This document shows, piece after piece, positions 8,159-17,681 of a stretch of 37,505 bases of DNA. Each line of letters starts with the position of its first letter. The first letter of the stretch is position 1. The notes under the pieces are model-generated. The model was not told the DNA's origin, made no database searches, and saw only the letters and a list, made by a program, of their open reading frames with translations. A program made the position numbers and the translations under genes. This DNA comes from Pseudomonadota bacterium. GTDB lineage: Bacteria > Pseudomonadota > Gammaproteobacteria > UBA5335. The stretch is from assembly GCA_034189865.1 (NCBI GenBank), contig JAXHTV010000018.1, positions 9,801 to 47,305 of the forward strand, in the 5' to 3' direction.

Positions 8159-9649
8159 TTAAGGCGTGGGGGGAATGGCTGTCGTATAGACCGGCTGACC
8201 TTCGACATCACGGACGGTCAACGTCAGTACACCATTGGGGTCGATTTCGACCGCGCCGAAATTGAACCAGTCCAAAGCGTCTTCGTAGCTCGTCACCGCA
8301 TCGGCACTTTCCGGTCCAAAGAACAACAACCGTTCCGGATTGAACGTGGTGTCGAATTCGTCTTTCGGGAACAAACCGGCATTTAGGGGGCCGACGACGG
8401 CTTCGTGAGCCGTAAATTCCGGCGAGTCCCCAAAAGGCGTGTAACGGAAGACCGACGCGAAATGCACATCGGTCGTAATCCATAGGTTGTTGTGGATGTC
8501 ATTGTCGCGAAGGAACTCTAGGATTTCCCGCAGCTCGTTCTCGAAGCCGCCCGATTCGGTGAAATCGGCCCAGCCGTCACGACCGGCGGCGCCAGACGAA
8601 CCGGTGGGAATAGATATTGGAACTGACGAAATGATGACTTTCCAGGTGGCGTCGGATGCCGCCAAGACTTTTTTCAACCAGGTCAGCTGTTCACGTCCCA
8701 GTGCGGATTTAATGGCCTCGGTACTGTCCGCCTCGAAATTCGGGTCTCGGTACTGGCGGGTGTCGAGTATGAATAACTCGAGTTGTTGACCCCAGCGCAG
8801 GTTGCGATAAAGCCGCTTGGGGGTGTTGTTCGCCACAGCGATGGGGTTGTAATCAAAAAACGCTTGTAGTCCTAATGGAAGCAAGTGTTCACCCGCGGTA
8901 TAGGGCGGGGTATCGCGCGTGTCGTGCAACGGTCCAAAATCGTTGACGACTTCGTGATCGTCCCAGATGGCAATGTAGGGTGTCTCGTCTAACAGGTCAC
9001 GCAGTCCGGGTGCGGCCCAATTGTAATGCCAGTGTTTCCAGAAATTTTCCAGATCGGCGGACTGGGTAAAATCACCGGGTAGTTGGATATTGCCGTAACG
9101 CCCGGTCTCTTCGCAGACGCCATCGGCGTAGATCATATCGCCCAGCCCGATGAAAAAGTCCGGCTCGAAGCGCTTGATGCCATGAAAAATGGGGTAATCG
9201 TCAGCGGCGTCTCGGCATACATTCTGGCCACCTAAGTCGCCTCCCCAGGCAAACCGGACGGGTTTGACCGACTGAGGCGATGGTGCGGTGCGGAAATGGC
9301 CGACCACTGCCTCCTCCACCGCAGCGGATAGAGGGACTTCGCCCGCCCATACGGCGTAGAAGTAGATGGTATCGGGGCGCAGTCGGTTCACTTCGAAATG
9401 GGCGGCATAGTCGTGATCAGCGGTCAGCATCTGCTGCTTTTTTATGGGCAGGGCCGGCGCGCCGAACAATAACAAGTTCAGGGTAGTTTCGCCTTCTGCG
9501 CGAGACCAGATCACTGCGCTGCGATCACTGACGTCACCAACGAGGGTGGTGGCATCGACCGCGGCCCAGGTTGGGGTGCTGAACGTCAACGCCAATGCCA
9601 GCAGCGTGGTTCGAACAGTGGGGGGTGTATATAGCGTATTGGGGTACAT
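8159..9649 (-). CDS. exported alkaline phosphatase D (PhoD)-family metallophosphoesterase
   Basis: The 496-residue product has a signal peptide (TTLLALALTFSTPTWAA) and an N-terminal beta-sandwich of the PhoD type (VDATTLVGDVSDRSAVIWSRAEG). The metal-binding segments of the PhoD/PhoD-like family follow in order: FAWGGDLGGQNVCRD, FIGLGDMIYADG with CEE, IAIWDDHEVVNDFG, and WITTDVHFASVF. PhoD enzymes hydrolyse phosphodiesters and monoesters outside the cytoplasm. There is no twin-Arg motif, so Sec export is likelier than Tat. GGAGG lies 8 bases before ATG 9649. The exact substrate is unknown. Confidence 0.88.
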   Translation of the reverse strand: MYPNTLYTPPTVRTTLLALALTFSTPTWAAVDATTLVGDVSDRSAVIWSRAEGETTLNLLLFGAPALPIKKQQMLTADHDYAAHFEVNRLRPDTIYFYAVWAGEVPLSAAVEEAVVGHFRTAPSPQSVKPVRFAWGGDLGGQNVCRDAADDYPIFHGIKRFEPDFFIGLGDMIYADGVCEETGRYGNIQLPGDFTQSADLENFWKHWHYNWAAPGLRDLLDETPYIAIWDDHEVVNDFGPLHDTRDTPPYTAGEHLLPLGLQAFFDYNPIAVANNTPKRLYRNLRWGQQLELFILDTRQYRDPNFEADSTEAIKSALGREQLTWLKKVLAASDATWKVIISSVPISIPTGSSGAAGRDGWADFTESGGFENELREILEFLRDNDIHNNLWITTDVHFASVFRYTPFGDSPEFTAHEAVVGPLNAGLFPKDEFDTTFNPERLLFFGPESADAVTSYEDALDWFNFGAVEIDPNGVLTLTVRDVEGQPVYTTAIPPTP

Positions 9650-9828
9650 GCCGGGGACCTCCGTCGGGGTGGATGAGGCCTCACCTTAAAGTGCCGGTAT
9701 TGACATTCATTCGGTTGTTCGCTGACGAAAATATGACGGTCTTGGACCAGCCGGTCGGGAGGGCATCGGTTGATCCGTGGCGGGTACCGGGGAAGGGATT
9801 TATAGCCGGCAAGTGATGGTCAAGGAGG

Positions 9829-10338
9829 TTATATTTCTTTGTGGGCGAAAATTCGAAACGGCAAGTAACCGAGGTGAGTCCACGCTTTTTGGGCGACTGT
9901 GTTGCCGGCCATATACGACAGCTCCACGCGGGACACACGCTGTTGCCGAAACCAGTGTTCCGCGTGTTCGACAAGGTCGGATGCGATACCGTGATTTCGA
10001 TAAGCCGGCTCCACCCAACAGCCGGCGATGTGGCCCACCTCGCCGAATCCGGTGGCTGGCATGTTGGTTTCCGAGATCGTTGCCAACAGACAGCCGGCCG
10101 GCGCGTCTTCAATCTCCGCGAGCAAGGCGATACTTCGCGGGTTTTCTATAAATCCTTTCACCCATGCCAGGGTGGGCGCGCCGACTGTTCCGGGCAAGGC
10201 GGCTGTGTAGACATCGTGGGGAACGTTCTGTTGCAGATATTGAACGATTCGCACGCAAGCTTGTGCACAGTAGGGGGCGTCATTTAGGTCCGCTTCGCGG
10301 ATGACCAAGGCAGAACGGTTCACGCCCCACAACTCCAT
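9829..10338 (-). CDS. GNAT family N-acetyltransferase
   Basis: The 169-residue product has GNAT landmarks: an N-terminal IREADLNDAPYCAQ strand-helix, the core strand EVGHIAGCWVEPAYRNHGIASDLVEHAEHWF with the acetyl-CoA-binding RNHGIA loop (Q/RxxGxG/A type), and the C-terminal AQKAWTHLGYLPFRIF strand. It transfers an acyl group from acyl-CoA to an unidentified amine. The start at ATG 10338 has only a distant GGAG, so it is not firm. It lies between the PhoD and diguanylate cyclase genes, all on the minus strand, but spacing of 60-180 bases argues against one tight operon. Confidence 0.85.
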   Translation of the reverse strand: MELWGVNRSALVIREADLNDAPYCAQACVRIVQYLQQNVPHDVYTAALPGTVGAPTLAWVKGFIENPRSIALLAEIEDAPAGCLLATISETNMPATGFGEVGHIAGCWVEPAYRNHGIASDLVEHAEHWFRQQRVSRVELSYMAGNTVAQKAWTHLGYLPFRIFAHKEI

Positions 10339-10395
10339 TGGGTTGTTTGCGCTCCAAATTTTAACTCAATTCCGGTCGCACTTTCCGGGCAAGTT

Positions 10396-11565
10396 TCAGG
10401 TGGCCGTAGGAGAGCACGTGTGGTCGGCCTGTGGTTCCGGGACCGGAACCACTTGGTTTTTGCCTTGGCGCTTGCCTTTGTAGAGCCGCTCGTCGGCTGC
10501 GGCGATACAACGATCCAAACCTTCGCTCGGGTTGTACTCGCATAATCCGAAAGTCATGGTGACCGTCAGAGGTGACGCCGACAGTGCCAGTTGTTCTGTC
10601 TCCAGCTTCTTCCGCAATCGTTCGATGCTCTGATAGGCGCAGTGTAAATTCGTGTTGGGCAGCATCATCAGGAATTCTTCGCCGCCCCAACGACTGATTT
10701 GGTCGGATTTTCGAGCGTGAGTACCAATCATCTGGGAGACGTGTTTCAGTATGGCGTCTCCGGTTTTGTGACCGTACCGGTCGTTAACGCGTTTAAAGTT
10801 ATCGATGTCAGCCAGGACGATCACAAACGGATGCCTATAGCGATCATAACGATGAACTTCTTCGGTCATCAGTTCGGTGATGGCGCGCCGGTTCAGCAGG
10901 CCGGTCAAAGGATCGGTTCGCGCCAAGCGCTGGAGTTCAGTCGTCAGCGCGGAGACCTTCTCGTCGGCGTCCCACGCTCCCCGTTGGTAAAAGAAAGAAA
11001 TGTAGGTCAGCGCGAATACCGTTGACACCAAGTTGAATTCATAGAGTAGTCGCGTGGTCGCTTCTGCCAATTCATATTTGGGCGTCATAGTGGCTGAGAA
11101 CTGATGCAAAGCCACCAATACGACGGCTGACAACGAAGGCACGCTGAGTCTCGCCACAAGGTGCCAGCGCGGACTCAGTAACACGACCGGGCTTGGAACC
11201 AAGATGTAGTAGAAAAACCCGGATTCCCAGCCCATCAGCGTAACGGCCAGTATGGCATGGGTGGTGACTTCTACCACCGCGATGATCAGTGCAGGCGTTT
11301 CATGGCGCCGTTTATTCAGCACCAGCGCAACGAAAAAAGCCCCTATGCTGACCAAGTTGAACGTCGCCAACTCCCAGGCAGCCAGTGTCCAGAAGATGGG
11401 GAAAAAACAAAGGTGAAGAATCAAACCCAATAGCAAGACATGCTGCGACGTGACGAAAAACCGGAAATCGCCGGGCCTCTCGTAATCGTTGCGGAGCAAT
11501 TCAAGTACCCAATGCAGGCGTTTGGTTTGTAGACGGGGTGCGTCGTTCTCAGGGATTTGTTTCAC
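10396..11565 (-). CDS. membrane-bound diguanylate cyclase (GGDEF domain)
   Basis: The 389-residue product has about six hydrophobic helices between residues 40 and 195, then a GGDEF domain from about 212 (LARTDPLTGLLNRRAI). The signature reads GGEEF (294-298), an active variant. An intact inhibitory I-site RxxD (Arg285-Asp288) sits five residues before it. Such proteins make cyclic di-GMP from two GTP and show product inhibition. The sensory input through the membrane part is unknown. GTG 11565 is the start used; its ribosome site is weak. No phosphodiesterase (EAL/HD-GYP) lies nearby. Confidence 0.9.
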   Translation of the reverse strand: MKQIPENDAPRLQTKRLHWVLELLRNDYERPGDFRFFVTSQHVLLLGLILHLCFFPIFWTLAAWELATFNLVSIGAFFVALVLNKRRHETPALIIAVVEVTTHAILAVTLMGWESGFFYYILVPSPVVLLSPRWHLVARLSVPSLSAVVLVALHQFSATMTPKYELAEATTRLLYEFNLVSTVFALTYISFFYQRGAWDADEKVSALTTELQRLARTDPLTGLLNRRAITELMTEEVHRYDRYRHPFVIVLADIDNFKRVNDRYGHKTGDAILKHVSQMIGTHARKSDQISRWGGEEFLMMLPNTNLHCAYQSIERLRKKLETEQLALSASPLTVTMTFGLCEYNPSEGLDRCIAAADERLYKGKRQGKNQVVPVPEPQADHTCSPTAT

Positions 11566-11950
11566 GCTGGCTTACACCAGTTATTTATCATTTGATGTCA
11601 CGGTGTATAGATTGTTATCGGCGACTTGTGGGTGGGCTGCAGTTTCAAGCAGCGGCCCTTGCGGCCACTGTGTTTTAGCCGAGAAAAACGCGATGGGGTT
11701 GTCCAGCCCGGCAGGTTGGCGGATGTGATCGGGTCGCTATTCGATGACGGGCGAAGGACCGAAATTTCCCGGGCGGAGACGGCCGGACTGCACTTGTGAC
11801 GAACTGATGTGGTGCCGGATGATGAAAAATATGTGATGACCATCCTGATCGAACCGTGTGCAGTTGCGCACCCGATCACAGACCACGCGGTTGCTTTTCG
11901 ACCGACGCGAGTGAATGGCCCGTCCCGTTCGCTCGAACGGGAGAATTACA
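11566..11950. other. 385-base interval without a gene; contains a hairpin after exbD
   Basis: No ORF here has a plausible start and composition. The only clear structure is CCCGTTCG (11924-11931) with CGAACGGG (11934-11941), an 8-bp inverted repeat just past the exbD stop. No T run follows on the minus strand, so it may mark the end of the TonB operon mRNA without being a classical terminator. Confidence 0.4.
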
Positions 11951-12376
11951 TCATTCCGGCGGAGTATTGTCCGACGATGCCTGGGTTGCAAAGGCGAGGC
12001 GTTCGCCGCCCCCGGCCTGTATCGCCGATATTGTCTCGGCGACACGCGCATAGCGGACCGCCTGATCGGCATCCAGACGTATGACGGCATCCGGTTGTTC
12101 GTCAAGGGCCTGGCTGATCGCACGGGGTATCTGCTCCAGTGGGACCGAGGTGCCGTCGACGGCCAAAGCGCCATCAGCTGCAAGCGTGACCTCGACGACC
12201 ACCGGTTCGGCCAGCGGTGGCGCATCCGCCGCCGGCAATTCCACGCGAAGAGCCTGAGAGAATAGGGGCGCCAGCACAATGAATATCACGAGCAAGACGA
12301 GCATGACATCCACCAGAGGCGTGATATTGATATCGGCGACCGGTTGGCCGTGGCTTTTGTGCGTCCGACCTGCCAT
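11951..12376 (-). CDS. exbD: biopolymer transport protein ExbD/TolR
   Basis: The 141-residue product has a short cytoplasmic N-terminus followed by the family signature ADINITPLVDVMLVLLVIFIVLAP. This is one transmembrane helix with the essential proton-carrying Asp in PLVDV. The periplasmic domain follows (VVVEVTLAADGALAVDG; PDAVIRLDADQAVRY). With ExbB it converts proton motive force into TonB movement. Its ATG overlaps the exbB stop by one base (TAATG at 12378-12374), which indicates translational coupling. It is the last gene of the five-gene operon. Confidence 0.94.
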   Translation of the reverse strand: MAGRTHKSHGQPVADINITPLVDVMLVLLVIFIVLAPLFSQALRVELPAADAPPLAEPVVVEVTLAADGALAVDGTSVPLEQIPRAISQALDEQPDAVIRLDADQAVRYARVAETISAIQAGGGERLAFATQASSDNTPPE

Positions 12377-13002
12377 TAGTCTTTTTTCTCCGCGAAGACC
12401 AAATCAACGATATCCATTGCATTCTCGGCGGTGAGGGCATTGAGGCCGACTAAGGCCCGGGCCAGCAGATTGTAGGCGACCAATGCCGGAATAGCGGCCG
12501 CCAGACCGGCTGCAGTGGCAACCAGAGCCTCTCCCACTGGTCCGGCCACGGCGTCCAGCGTCAGGGCTTTCCCGGTGAGCGTCTGTAGGGCGTGCATGAT
12601 GCCCCAGACCGTGCCGAGTAAACCGATGAAGGGCGCGGTGCTGCCGATGGTGGCCAGCATGGTCAGCCAGCGCTCGTGACCAAACCGGATCGGTTCCTGT
12701 GCCTCTCCCAGACGCTCTCGTAGCTCCGCCGGGGTGAAGTTTCGTCGCCGAATCAAGGTTCCGGTCACGGCCGCCAGTTGGCGGCTGGGACATTCCGCGG
12801 GAAGGTCGTCCAATGCGGACAGATCGTTGTTCTTGAGGTGACCGGCCGCTTTCTTTTCTTGTCTCCGCCAGGCCTGCAGTTGAAGCAGTTTAATCAGCGT
12901 GATCACCCACGTGACAAAGGACATGGCCGCCAGGGTAACGAATACCGAACGCACGACGAAATCGCCATGTGTCCACCAATCCATGAGGCTTCCATAGTTC
13001 AT
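12376..13002 (-). CDS. exbB: MotA/TolQ/ExbB proton channel family protein
   Basis: The 208-residue protein has three hydrophobic helices (about 17-37, 113-136 and 155-182), with the family core LATIGSTAPFIGLLGTVWGIMHAL and GPVGEALVATAAGLAAAIPALVAYN. It forms the inner-membrane proton channel with ExbD and energises TonB. Its start lies 13 bases after the tonB stop and its stop overlaps the exbD start. ExbB is preferred over TolQ because the partners here are TonB and a receptor rather than TolA/TolB. Confidence 0.93.
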   Translation of the reverse strand: MNYGSLMDWWTHGDFVVRSVFVTLAAMSFVTWVITLIKLLQLQAWRRQEKKAAGHLKNNDLSALDDLPAECPSRQLAAVTGTLIRRRNFTPAELRERLGEAQEPIRFGHERWLTMLATIGSTAPFIGLLGTVWGIMHALQTLTGKALTLDAVAGPVGEALVATAAGLAAAIPALVAYNLLARALVGLNALTAENAMDIVDLVFAEKKD

Positions 13003-13015
13003 CTACTGTCTTTCC

Positions 13016-13843
13016 TCAACCGGTTTCGAGGCGAAATTGAATGGGTACGCGGACGGTGGATTGACGCGCCCGACCGTCAACCGTTGCGGGTCGGAAACGC
13101 CATTGGCGTACCGCCCTGAGCGCGGTCCGGTCCAGTACGGATCGTCCGGAACTCTCCTCGATCTCCACACGGATGGGCTTGCCCTGAGCATCCACGACGA
13201 CGGAGAGCATGACCACACCCTCCCAGCCAAAGCGTCGCGCCGCCGACGGGTAGGGAGGCAGCGGGTTTTCACGGTAGGCGGCTGCCAGATCGATGGGCCG
13301 GTTTTCGGCTTGTGCGGGAGCTTCTGCGGCACGGGTTTGTTCCAATTCAGCGGGCGGACCCGGCGCGACGGCCGGTGGCGTTGCGGTCGCTGTTGTGTCT
13401 GATACCCCGGAGGTGTCTTCTGCCGGGGGCGGCACGTTGGGAACGGGATCCAGCGTCGGTTTAGGCTTCGGTAACGCCTTCTTCGCAGTCGGTTTCGGTG
13501 GCGGCGTTTCGGGCGTGATGGTTTTGTCGACGGGCGCCGGAGGCGCCGGTCGTGCTGCGGGCGTGATTTTAGCCGGTTGGCTGGGCGACTGCTCTATGGT
13601 TGGTGGTGACGGCAGGGTGACCAGCCGGACCGTTTGGAGCGCATCGATTGCGGGGGGTGTGGTTGGGCTGTCGAGCCACGCCATGGCGAACACGTGAACC
13701 GCCAAACTGACAAGCACGGCAGCCATGACGCGTCGGGCACTGACGGCGCTCGGAATCTCAACGGGTTCCGGTAAGTCCTTTTCGCTTAAGGAAAATTTTG
13801 GTTTCGGCGGATTTTCGATCGGAAAAGGTATTGCAGATGACAT
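13016..13843 (-). CDS. tonB: TonB energy transducer
   Basis: The start is placed at ATG 13843 (MSSAIPFPIENPP): the frame-extended ATG 13882 would run into the upstream gene, whose stop is at 13852, 8 bases from the chosen start. The 275-residue product has an N-terminal anchor helix (RRVMAAVLVSLAVHVFAMAWL). A long Pro/Lys/Ala-rich periplasmic spacer follows (repeated PPKP, PKPKP). The C-terminal TonB domain has YPSAARRFGWEGVVMLSVVVDAQG and the ending LRAVRQWRFRPATVDG. It carries energy from ExbB/ExbD to outer-membrane receptors. A private TonB in the same operon as its receptor suggests a dedicated uptake system. Confidence 0.93.
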   Translation of the reverse strand: MSSAIPFPIENPPKPKFSLSEKDLPEPVEIPSAVSARRVMAAVLVSLAVHVFAMAWLDSPTTPPAIDALQTVRLVTLPSPPTIEQSPSQPAKITPAARPAPPAPVDKTITPETPPPKPTAKKALPKPKPTLDPVPNVPPPAEDTSGVSDTTATATPPAVAPGPPAELEQTRAAEAPAQAENRPIDLAAAYRENPLPPYPSAARRFGWEGVVMLSVVVDAQGKPIRVEIEESSGRSVLDRTALRAVRQWRFRPATVDGRARQSTVRVPIQFRLETG

Positions 13844-13851
13844 GGATCGGC

Positions 13852-15348
13852 CTAGGGTAATCGCAGCCGGATAAAGTGCCACGCGCCCATCGTGGCGACA
13901 AGCACTAACAATACAGCGGCGGAGGCCATCAGGATATCGCGTAGGTCTTTTCCAAATCCATCAAGGAAATGCCATTTGTGGATGTAGCCGAAAACCCATC
14001 CTTCCATTCGTGCCAAGGGACCGACATGTGCTGCCAAGGCACCGCTTCGGGTTTCGACGTACCAGTCATGCCCCGGGAGGTCTGTAAAACTGACCGAATA
14101 CACCGGTAGGCGTTTGAAAATAAAGCCGTAGTCACCACCGAAAGCGCTGACCAATCGGGTCTGGGACGGATCATTCGCGGAGATGCCCGCGTAGCGAGCG
14201 GCCAGTTCGAGGGCGTGTGTGACGGCTGCGTCGGCTCGCAACGCAGCAGTGCTGGCGTCCAGATATTGATCCGCCTGCGGTGGCGGGCTTGTACCGGCAC
14301 CGTGATGGCCATGGCCGCCGGCGGCTTGGGTCGGCCGGTTCTGAACTTGCCAATACGCCTTGCCGTCCATCCGGATCAGTTGGGCTTTGGTGATTGTGTC
14401 ACGGTCCAGATGTTGACCGAGCATCGACCAATCCGCCGTGATTTCGGAAACGTGAAAGCGCTCGGGGGAGGGCAATTCCACCTCCGTCGCCCCGAGATGT
14501 TTTGCAGTCAGATGAAACAATCCGCTGAGCGCGAAGCCAAGGGCAGCCACAGAGATTAGTGCACCGAGGGAGCGATGCCAGCGCACGCTGACAGGTTTGT
14601 TGTCCGACAAATGGTTTCGGCGCCAGAGTACGCCGTAAACCAGCATTCCGGCGCTCGCGGTGAAGGCGCTGCCCAGCAGCAGTATCGCCATTAGCAAAAA
14701 GCTCCAGTGTTCGCCGGCCACCGGGCCCCAAGAATGCAGAAGTCGGAATAGTCGTCCGGTCAGCGCCTTGCGATCATCCGTTAAGGTTGCCAAGCGACCG
14801 CTGGCGGTTTCTACGTAGGCGCGCATCCCGTCGGGCCGCTGAAAATCCACGCGGTAAACGGGCAGTAAGCGATCGATATATAGGTAGTCCGAATCGAACG
14901 CCGTGATCAGACGGGTTTCGCCGACGCTGCTGAGTTCGTCGCCCAAATAATATCTGGCCAACTTCACGGCAAAAGCGTGCTCACCGTTCTCTCGAACTCG
15001 GCCGGTGGCCGCATCGAGCCATAGCACGCCCTCGTCGGTTTCGACCCGATAGTAGGGTTTGTGCTCGAAACCCAGCAATTGGAGAGACCGAAAAGTCTTG
15101 ATGTCCAATGCGGAGAGAGCCGCACCAGGCGCCGTAACATCCGATAAGCGAACTGTCTCCGAAGGCGGGACAAATGCCGCTGGTTTCGGGTTGAGGCGAC
15201 TGATGATGGGATGTGCCAGACCGCTCAGTCCCCACGCGATAACCGCCAAGCAGACAAAGATCCCCACCTTCTGATGCCAGCGGTGGAGCTTGGCACTGAG
15301 CGGTTCTCGCGCCTCAATCGCGTTAGTCGGAGGTTCCACACCGCTCAT
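13852..15348 (-). CDS. PepSY-associated inner-membrane protein (PiuB-like)
   Basis: The 498-residue product has an N-terminal helix after the typical LHRWHQKVGIFVCLAVIAWGLSG start. Two periplasmic PepSY-type repeats follow (YRVETDEGVLWLDAATGRVRENG and YSVSFTDLPGHDWYVETRSGALAAH), then paired helices near 215-240 and 265-285 and a last helix at the C-terminus (ILMASAAVLLVLVATMGAWHFI). A His-rich loop GGHGHHGAG lies at about 343-352 and could bind metal. Proteins of this type occur beside siderophore or metal receptors; some are inner-membrane reductases. Its start overlaps the receptor stop by 4 bases (ATGA), so the two are translationally coupled. Confidence 0.85.
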   Translation of the reverse strand: MSGVEPPTNAIEAREPLSAKLHRWHQKVGIFVCLAVIAWGLSGLAHPIISRLNPKPAAFVPPSETVRLSDVTAPGAALSALDIKTFRSLQLLGFEHKPYYRVETDEGVLWLDAATGRVRENGEHAFAVKLARYYLGDELSSVGETRLITAFDSDYLYIDRLLPVYRVDFQRPDGMRAYVETASGRLATLTDDRKALTGRLFRLLHSWGPVAGEHWSFLLMAILLLGSAFTASAGMLVYGVLWRRNHLSDNKPVSVRWHRSLGALISVAALGFALSGLFHLTAKHLGATEVELPSPERFHVSEITADWSMLGQHLDRDTITKAQLIRMDGKAYWQVQNRPTQAAGGHGHHGAGTSPPPQADQYLDASTAALRADAAVTHALELAARYAGISANDPSQTRLVSAFGGDYGFIFKRLPVYSVSFTDLPGHDWYVETRSGALAAHVGPLARMEGWVFGYIHKWHFLDGFGKDLRDILMASAAVLLVLVATMGAWHFIRLRLP

Positions 15349-17498
15349 AGGAAGTCATACTTCATGCCAACGAACAGGGTCCTTGGTCGGCCGGGTGTGT
15401 AGGTTGGCCCCCATTTCGATGTGGTATCAGCGTAGAGCTCGTCGGTTGCGTTTAGGAGCTGGGCGTACAATTCCAGGCCGGTGTTGATCAGATAATAATT
15501 GGCCCGGAGATTCAGCAGATCGTGGCCTTCGTAAGTGCCCGTGTTGGCTTCATCCAGATACCATTCGCCGGTGTGCGCCCATTCCACTTCGAGTCGGCCA
15601 CCGTTGAGAAAATCGGGCCGATAGCTCAGGCGTAAGCTGCCGAAGTCCTCCGGCGCGTCCGGTTGCGTGTTGCCGGAATAGTCGACCGTTGAAGAGACGG
15701 TCCATTCTTTGAACTTGTGTTCCGAGCGGGTGTAAGCCAGACCGAGCAAGAGCGTGTCGGTGATGGCCAGGTCTGCGCCGAGTTCCACGCCATAGTGTTC
15801 CGTTTCACCAGCGTTGACGTTTCGTCTTGCGCCCGTTTCATCGGTGATGTTGATAATGTCATCACGCTTTAGCAGGTAATATGTCGCGACCTCCCAGGCC
15901 AAACGATCGAACGACTGTCCACGTAACCCCAGCTCGACACTGTCGGCTTTGACCGGCTCGAGGTCGGTGGAATTGTCGTTGCTACCGGAGCGGAATAACT
16001 GACCGACGGTTGGAATGCGAAAGGCGTGTCGATAGCTGGCGAAACCGTTGAGGTTATCCGAAAACTGATACACCAGTCCGAGCTTGGGGCTGAAATGATC
16101 CAGGCGCAACGTCGTGTCGGCCGGCCGGCGATGGATGGCCTCGTTCGATGGCGTGCTTGGGTCGTCCAGGTCTCCGGCTTCTACGGTGGGTAGGTTGTTT
16201 TGGTAGTCGTAGCGCACCCAGTCGTAGCGCACGCCCCCGTTGAAGCGCAGTCGTTCGGTCAGCTGCCATTCGCTGTGCAAATAGGGTGAAACCGATTGGA
16301 AATCGACGTCGAAGTCGTACAGCTGATCGACGGCCGAATAAGCGAGCCAATAGGGGCCGGGGTCGCTGTCCGTACGGATGATATAGTCCTGAATGACGTA
16401 ACCTTGGGTGTAGTCGAGGTCCACGCCCGCAATCCAGAACCCGTCCCGTTGGGCGAAATCCTGGCGGTATTTAAAAGCTAAACCGAGAGAATCGTGGCCG
16501 CTTTCGTTGACGTGGGCGTCCTGAGAGTCCAGAGCCGTCGTTCCAAGCCAGGGGATAAAGACTTCACGCCCTGTGTTCAAGGTCCAAGTGGCCAGATATT
16601 CCAGATCGTTGCTGCGCAAATACGGCGTCAGGCTGATCCGACCCGCTCCGGCCTCCCACTCGAATGCGGATGAAAGCCGCACGGCCGATACGTCCCGAAA
16701 TCCGATGAGATTACCGGCCTGAGCGGGATCTTCGATGTAGTCCTCGAAACGAAGGCCCGATCCCCCGGTATCCATATCCAACTGGGTGGCGGTTAGCACG
16801 GTGTTCACGGTTGCGGCTCCGGCGCGGGTATTCCAGGCGCCGGTGAACGATTGTCGGTCGAATGCCGTATTCTCGCGCCACCCGTCGCTGTCGATCACAT
16901 CCAGGTTGCCGCTGAAGCCCTGTTCGCCCACGCGCTTCGCACCCCGTATTCGGGCTCTACGCCAGCCGTACTCGCCAGCTTCCAGGCCGATTGCCAAGTC
17001 ATCGGTCTGTTGTGGTTGACCGGAAAGGACATTGATCACGCCACCGATTGCATCACTGCCATAGAGCGCTGAACCCGGGCCCCGAAGGACTTCGAGTCCG
17101 TCCGCGCCTGAGACATTCACCTCGTAAAGCGAATTGTGATTGAAAAAGGCAGGCGATCGGATGGGAATACCGTTTTCCAGATAGAGATAGACCGGATCAT
17201 AGGAGATGGGTTGACGAATAGCGGCCGCGACCCCTTGTCCCGTGCTGCCGAGTTGCACGATGTTGACGCCGGGAATTCGGTTGAATGCATCCGCCGGGTG
17301 GGTCGGGTTGATCTCCTCGATGTCCTCGCCTTGTACCACACCGATACTGGCGTCGGTGTCCGCCAAGGACGCTTCCTCACGCGTCGCGGTAACCACCACC
17401 GTGCCGAGCTTGTCTGTTTTGTTCTCCTCGGCCTGGATACCGCCCATGAACACAACCAGCCCCACCGCCATGCCGAGTGGGCCGCGCGCGTTTATCAT
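15345..17498 (-). CDS. TonB-dependent outer-membrane receptor
   Basis: The start is ATG 17498 (MINARGPLGMAV), with a strong AGGAG 6 bases upstream; the longer ATG 17540 is not needed. The 717-residue product has a signal peptide ending GGIQA, a TonB-box-like segment (LGTVVVTAT), and a plug domain (about 40-160) with LRGPGSALYGSDAIGGVINVLSG. A 22-strand-type barrel follows, ending in a terminal YDFL strand. The sequence alone does not fix the substrate: iron chelate, heme, copper or another large ligand are all possible. It is the first gene of the receptor-PepSY-TonB-ExbB-ExbD operon. No Fur-box-like inverted repeat was seen in the 180 bases upstream. Confidence 0.93.
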   Translation of the reverse strand: MINARGPLGMAVGLVVFMGGIQAEENKTDKLGTVVVTATREEASLADTDASIGVVQGEDIEEINPTHPADAFNRIPGVNIVQLGSTGQGVAAAIRQPISYDPVYLYLENGIPIRSPAFFNHNSLYEVNVSGADGLEVLRGPGSALYGSDAIGGVINVLSGQPQQTDDLAIGLEAGEYGWRRARIRGAKRVGEQGFSGNLDVIDSDGWRENTAFDRQSFTGAWNTRAGAATVNTVLTATQLDMDTGGSGLRFEDYIEDPAQAGNLIGFRDVSAVRLSSAFEWEAGAGRISLTPYLRSNDLEYLATWTLNTGREVFIPWLGTTALDSQDAHVNESGHDSLGLAFKYRQDFAQRDGFWIAGVDLDYTQGYVIQDYIIRTDSDPGPYWLAYSAVDQLYDFDVDFQSVSPYLHSEWQLTERLRFNGGVRYDWVRYDYQNNLPTVEAGDLDDPSTPSNEAIHRRPADTTLRLDHFSPKLGLVYQFSDNLNGFASYRHAFRIPTVGQLFRSGSNDNSTDLEPVKADSVELGLRGQSFDRLAWEVATYYLLKRDDIINITDETGARRNVNAGETEHYGVELGADLAITDTLLLGLAYTRSEHKFKEWTVSSTVDYSGNTQPDAPEDFGSLRLSYRPDFLNGGRLEVEWAHTGEWYLDEANTGTYEGHDLLNLRANYYLINTGLELYAQLLNATDELYADTTSKWGPTYTPGRPRTLFVGMKYDFL

Positions 17499-17681
17499 GT
17501 TCTTCTCCTTGGATTCGCGACAAATTTTGCCATCCGGCAACGCACAAAGCCCGGCAGTATAGCCATGGCATTTTGAGGCCGGGAATGCGACATGTTGTCG
17601 CAGCGTTTACCTGGGATGAAGGGTTTTGGCGAGCGATTAATGCGATTGGGGGCGCCGCGACGGGCGACGTGATGGCGTTGC

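Noticed and set aside
17499-17681. Fur box before the TonB receptor gene
   Set aside because: No GATAAT-type inverted repeat could be found by eye in the upstream region.
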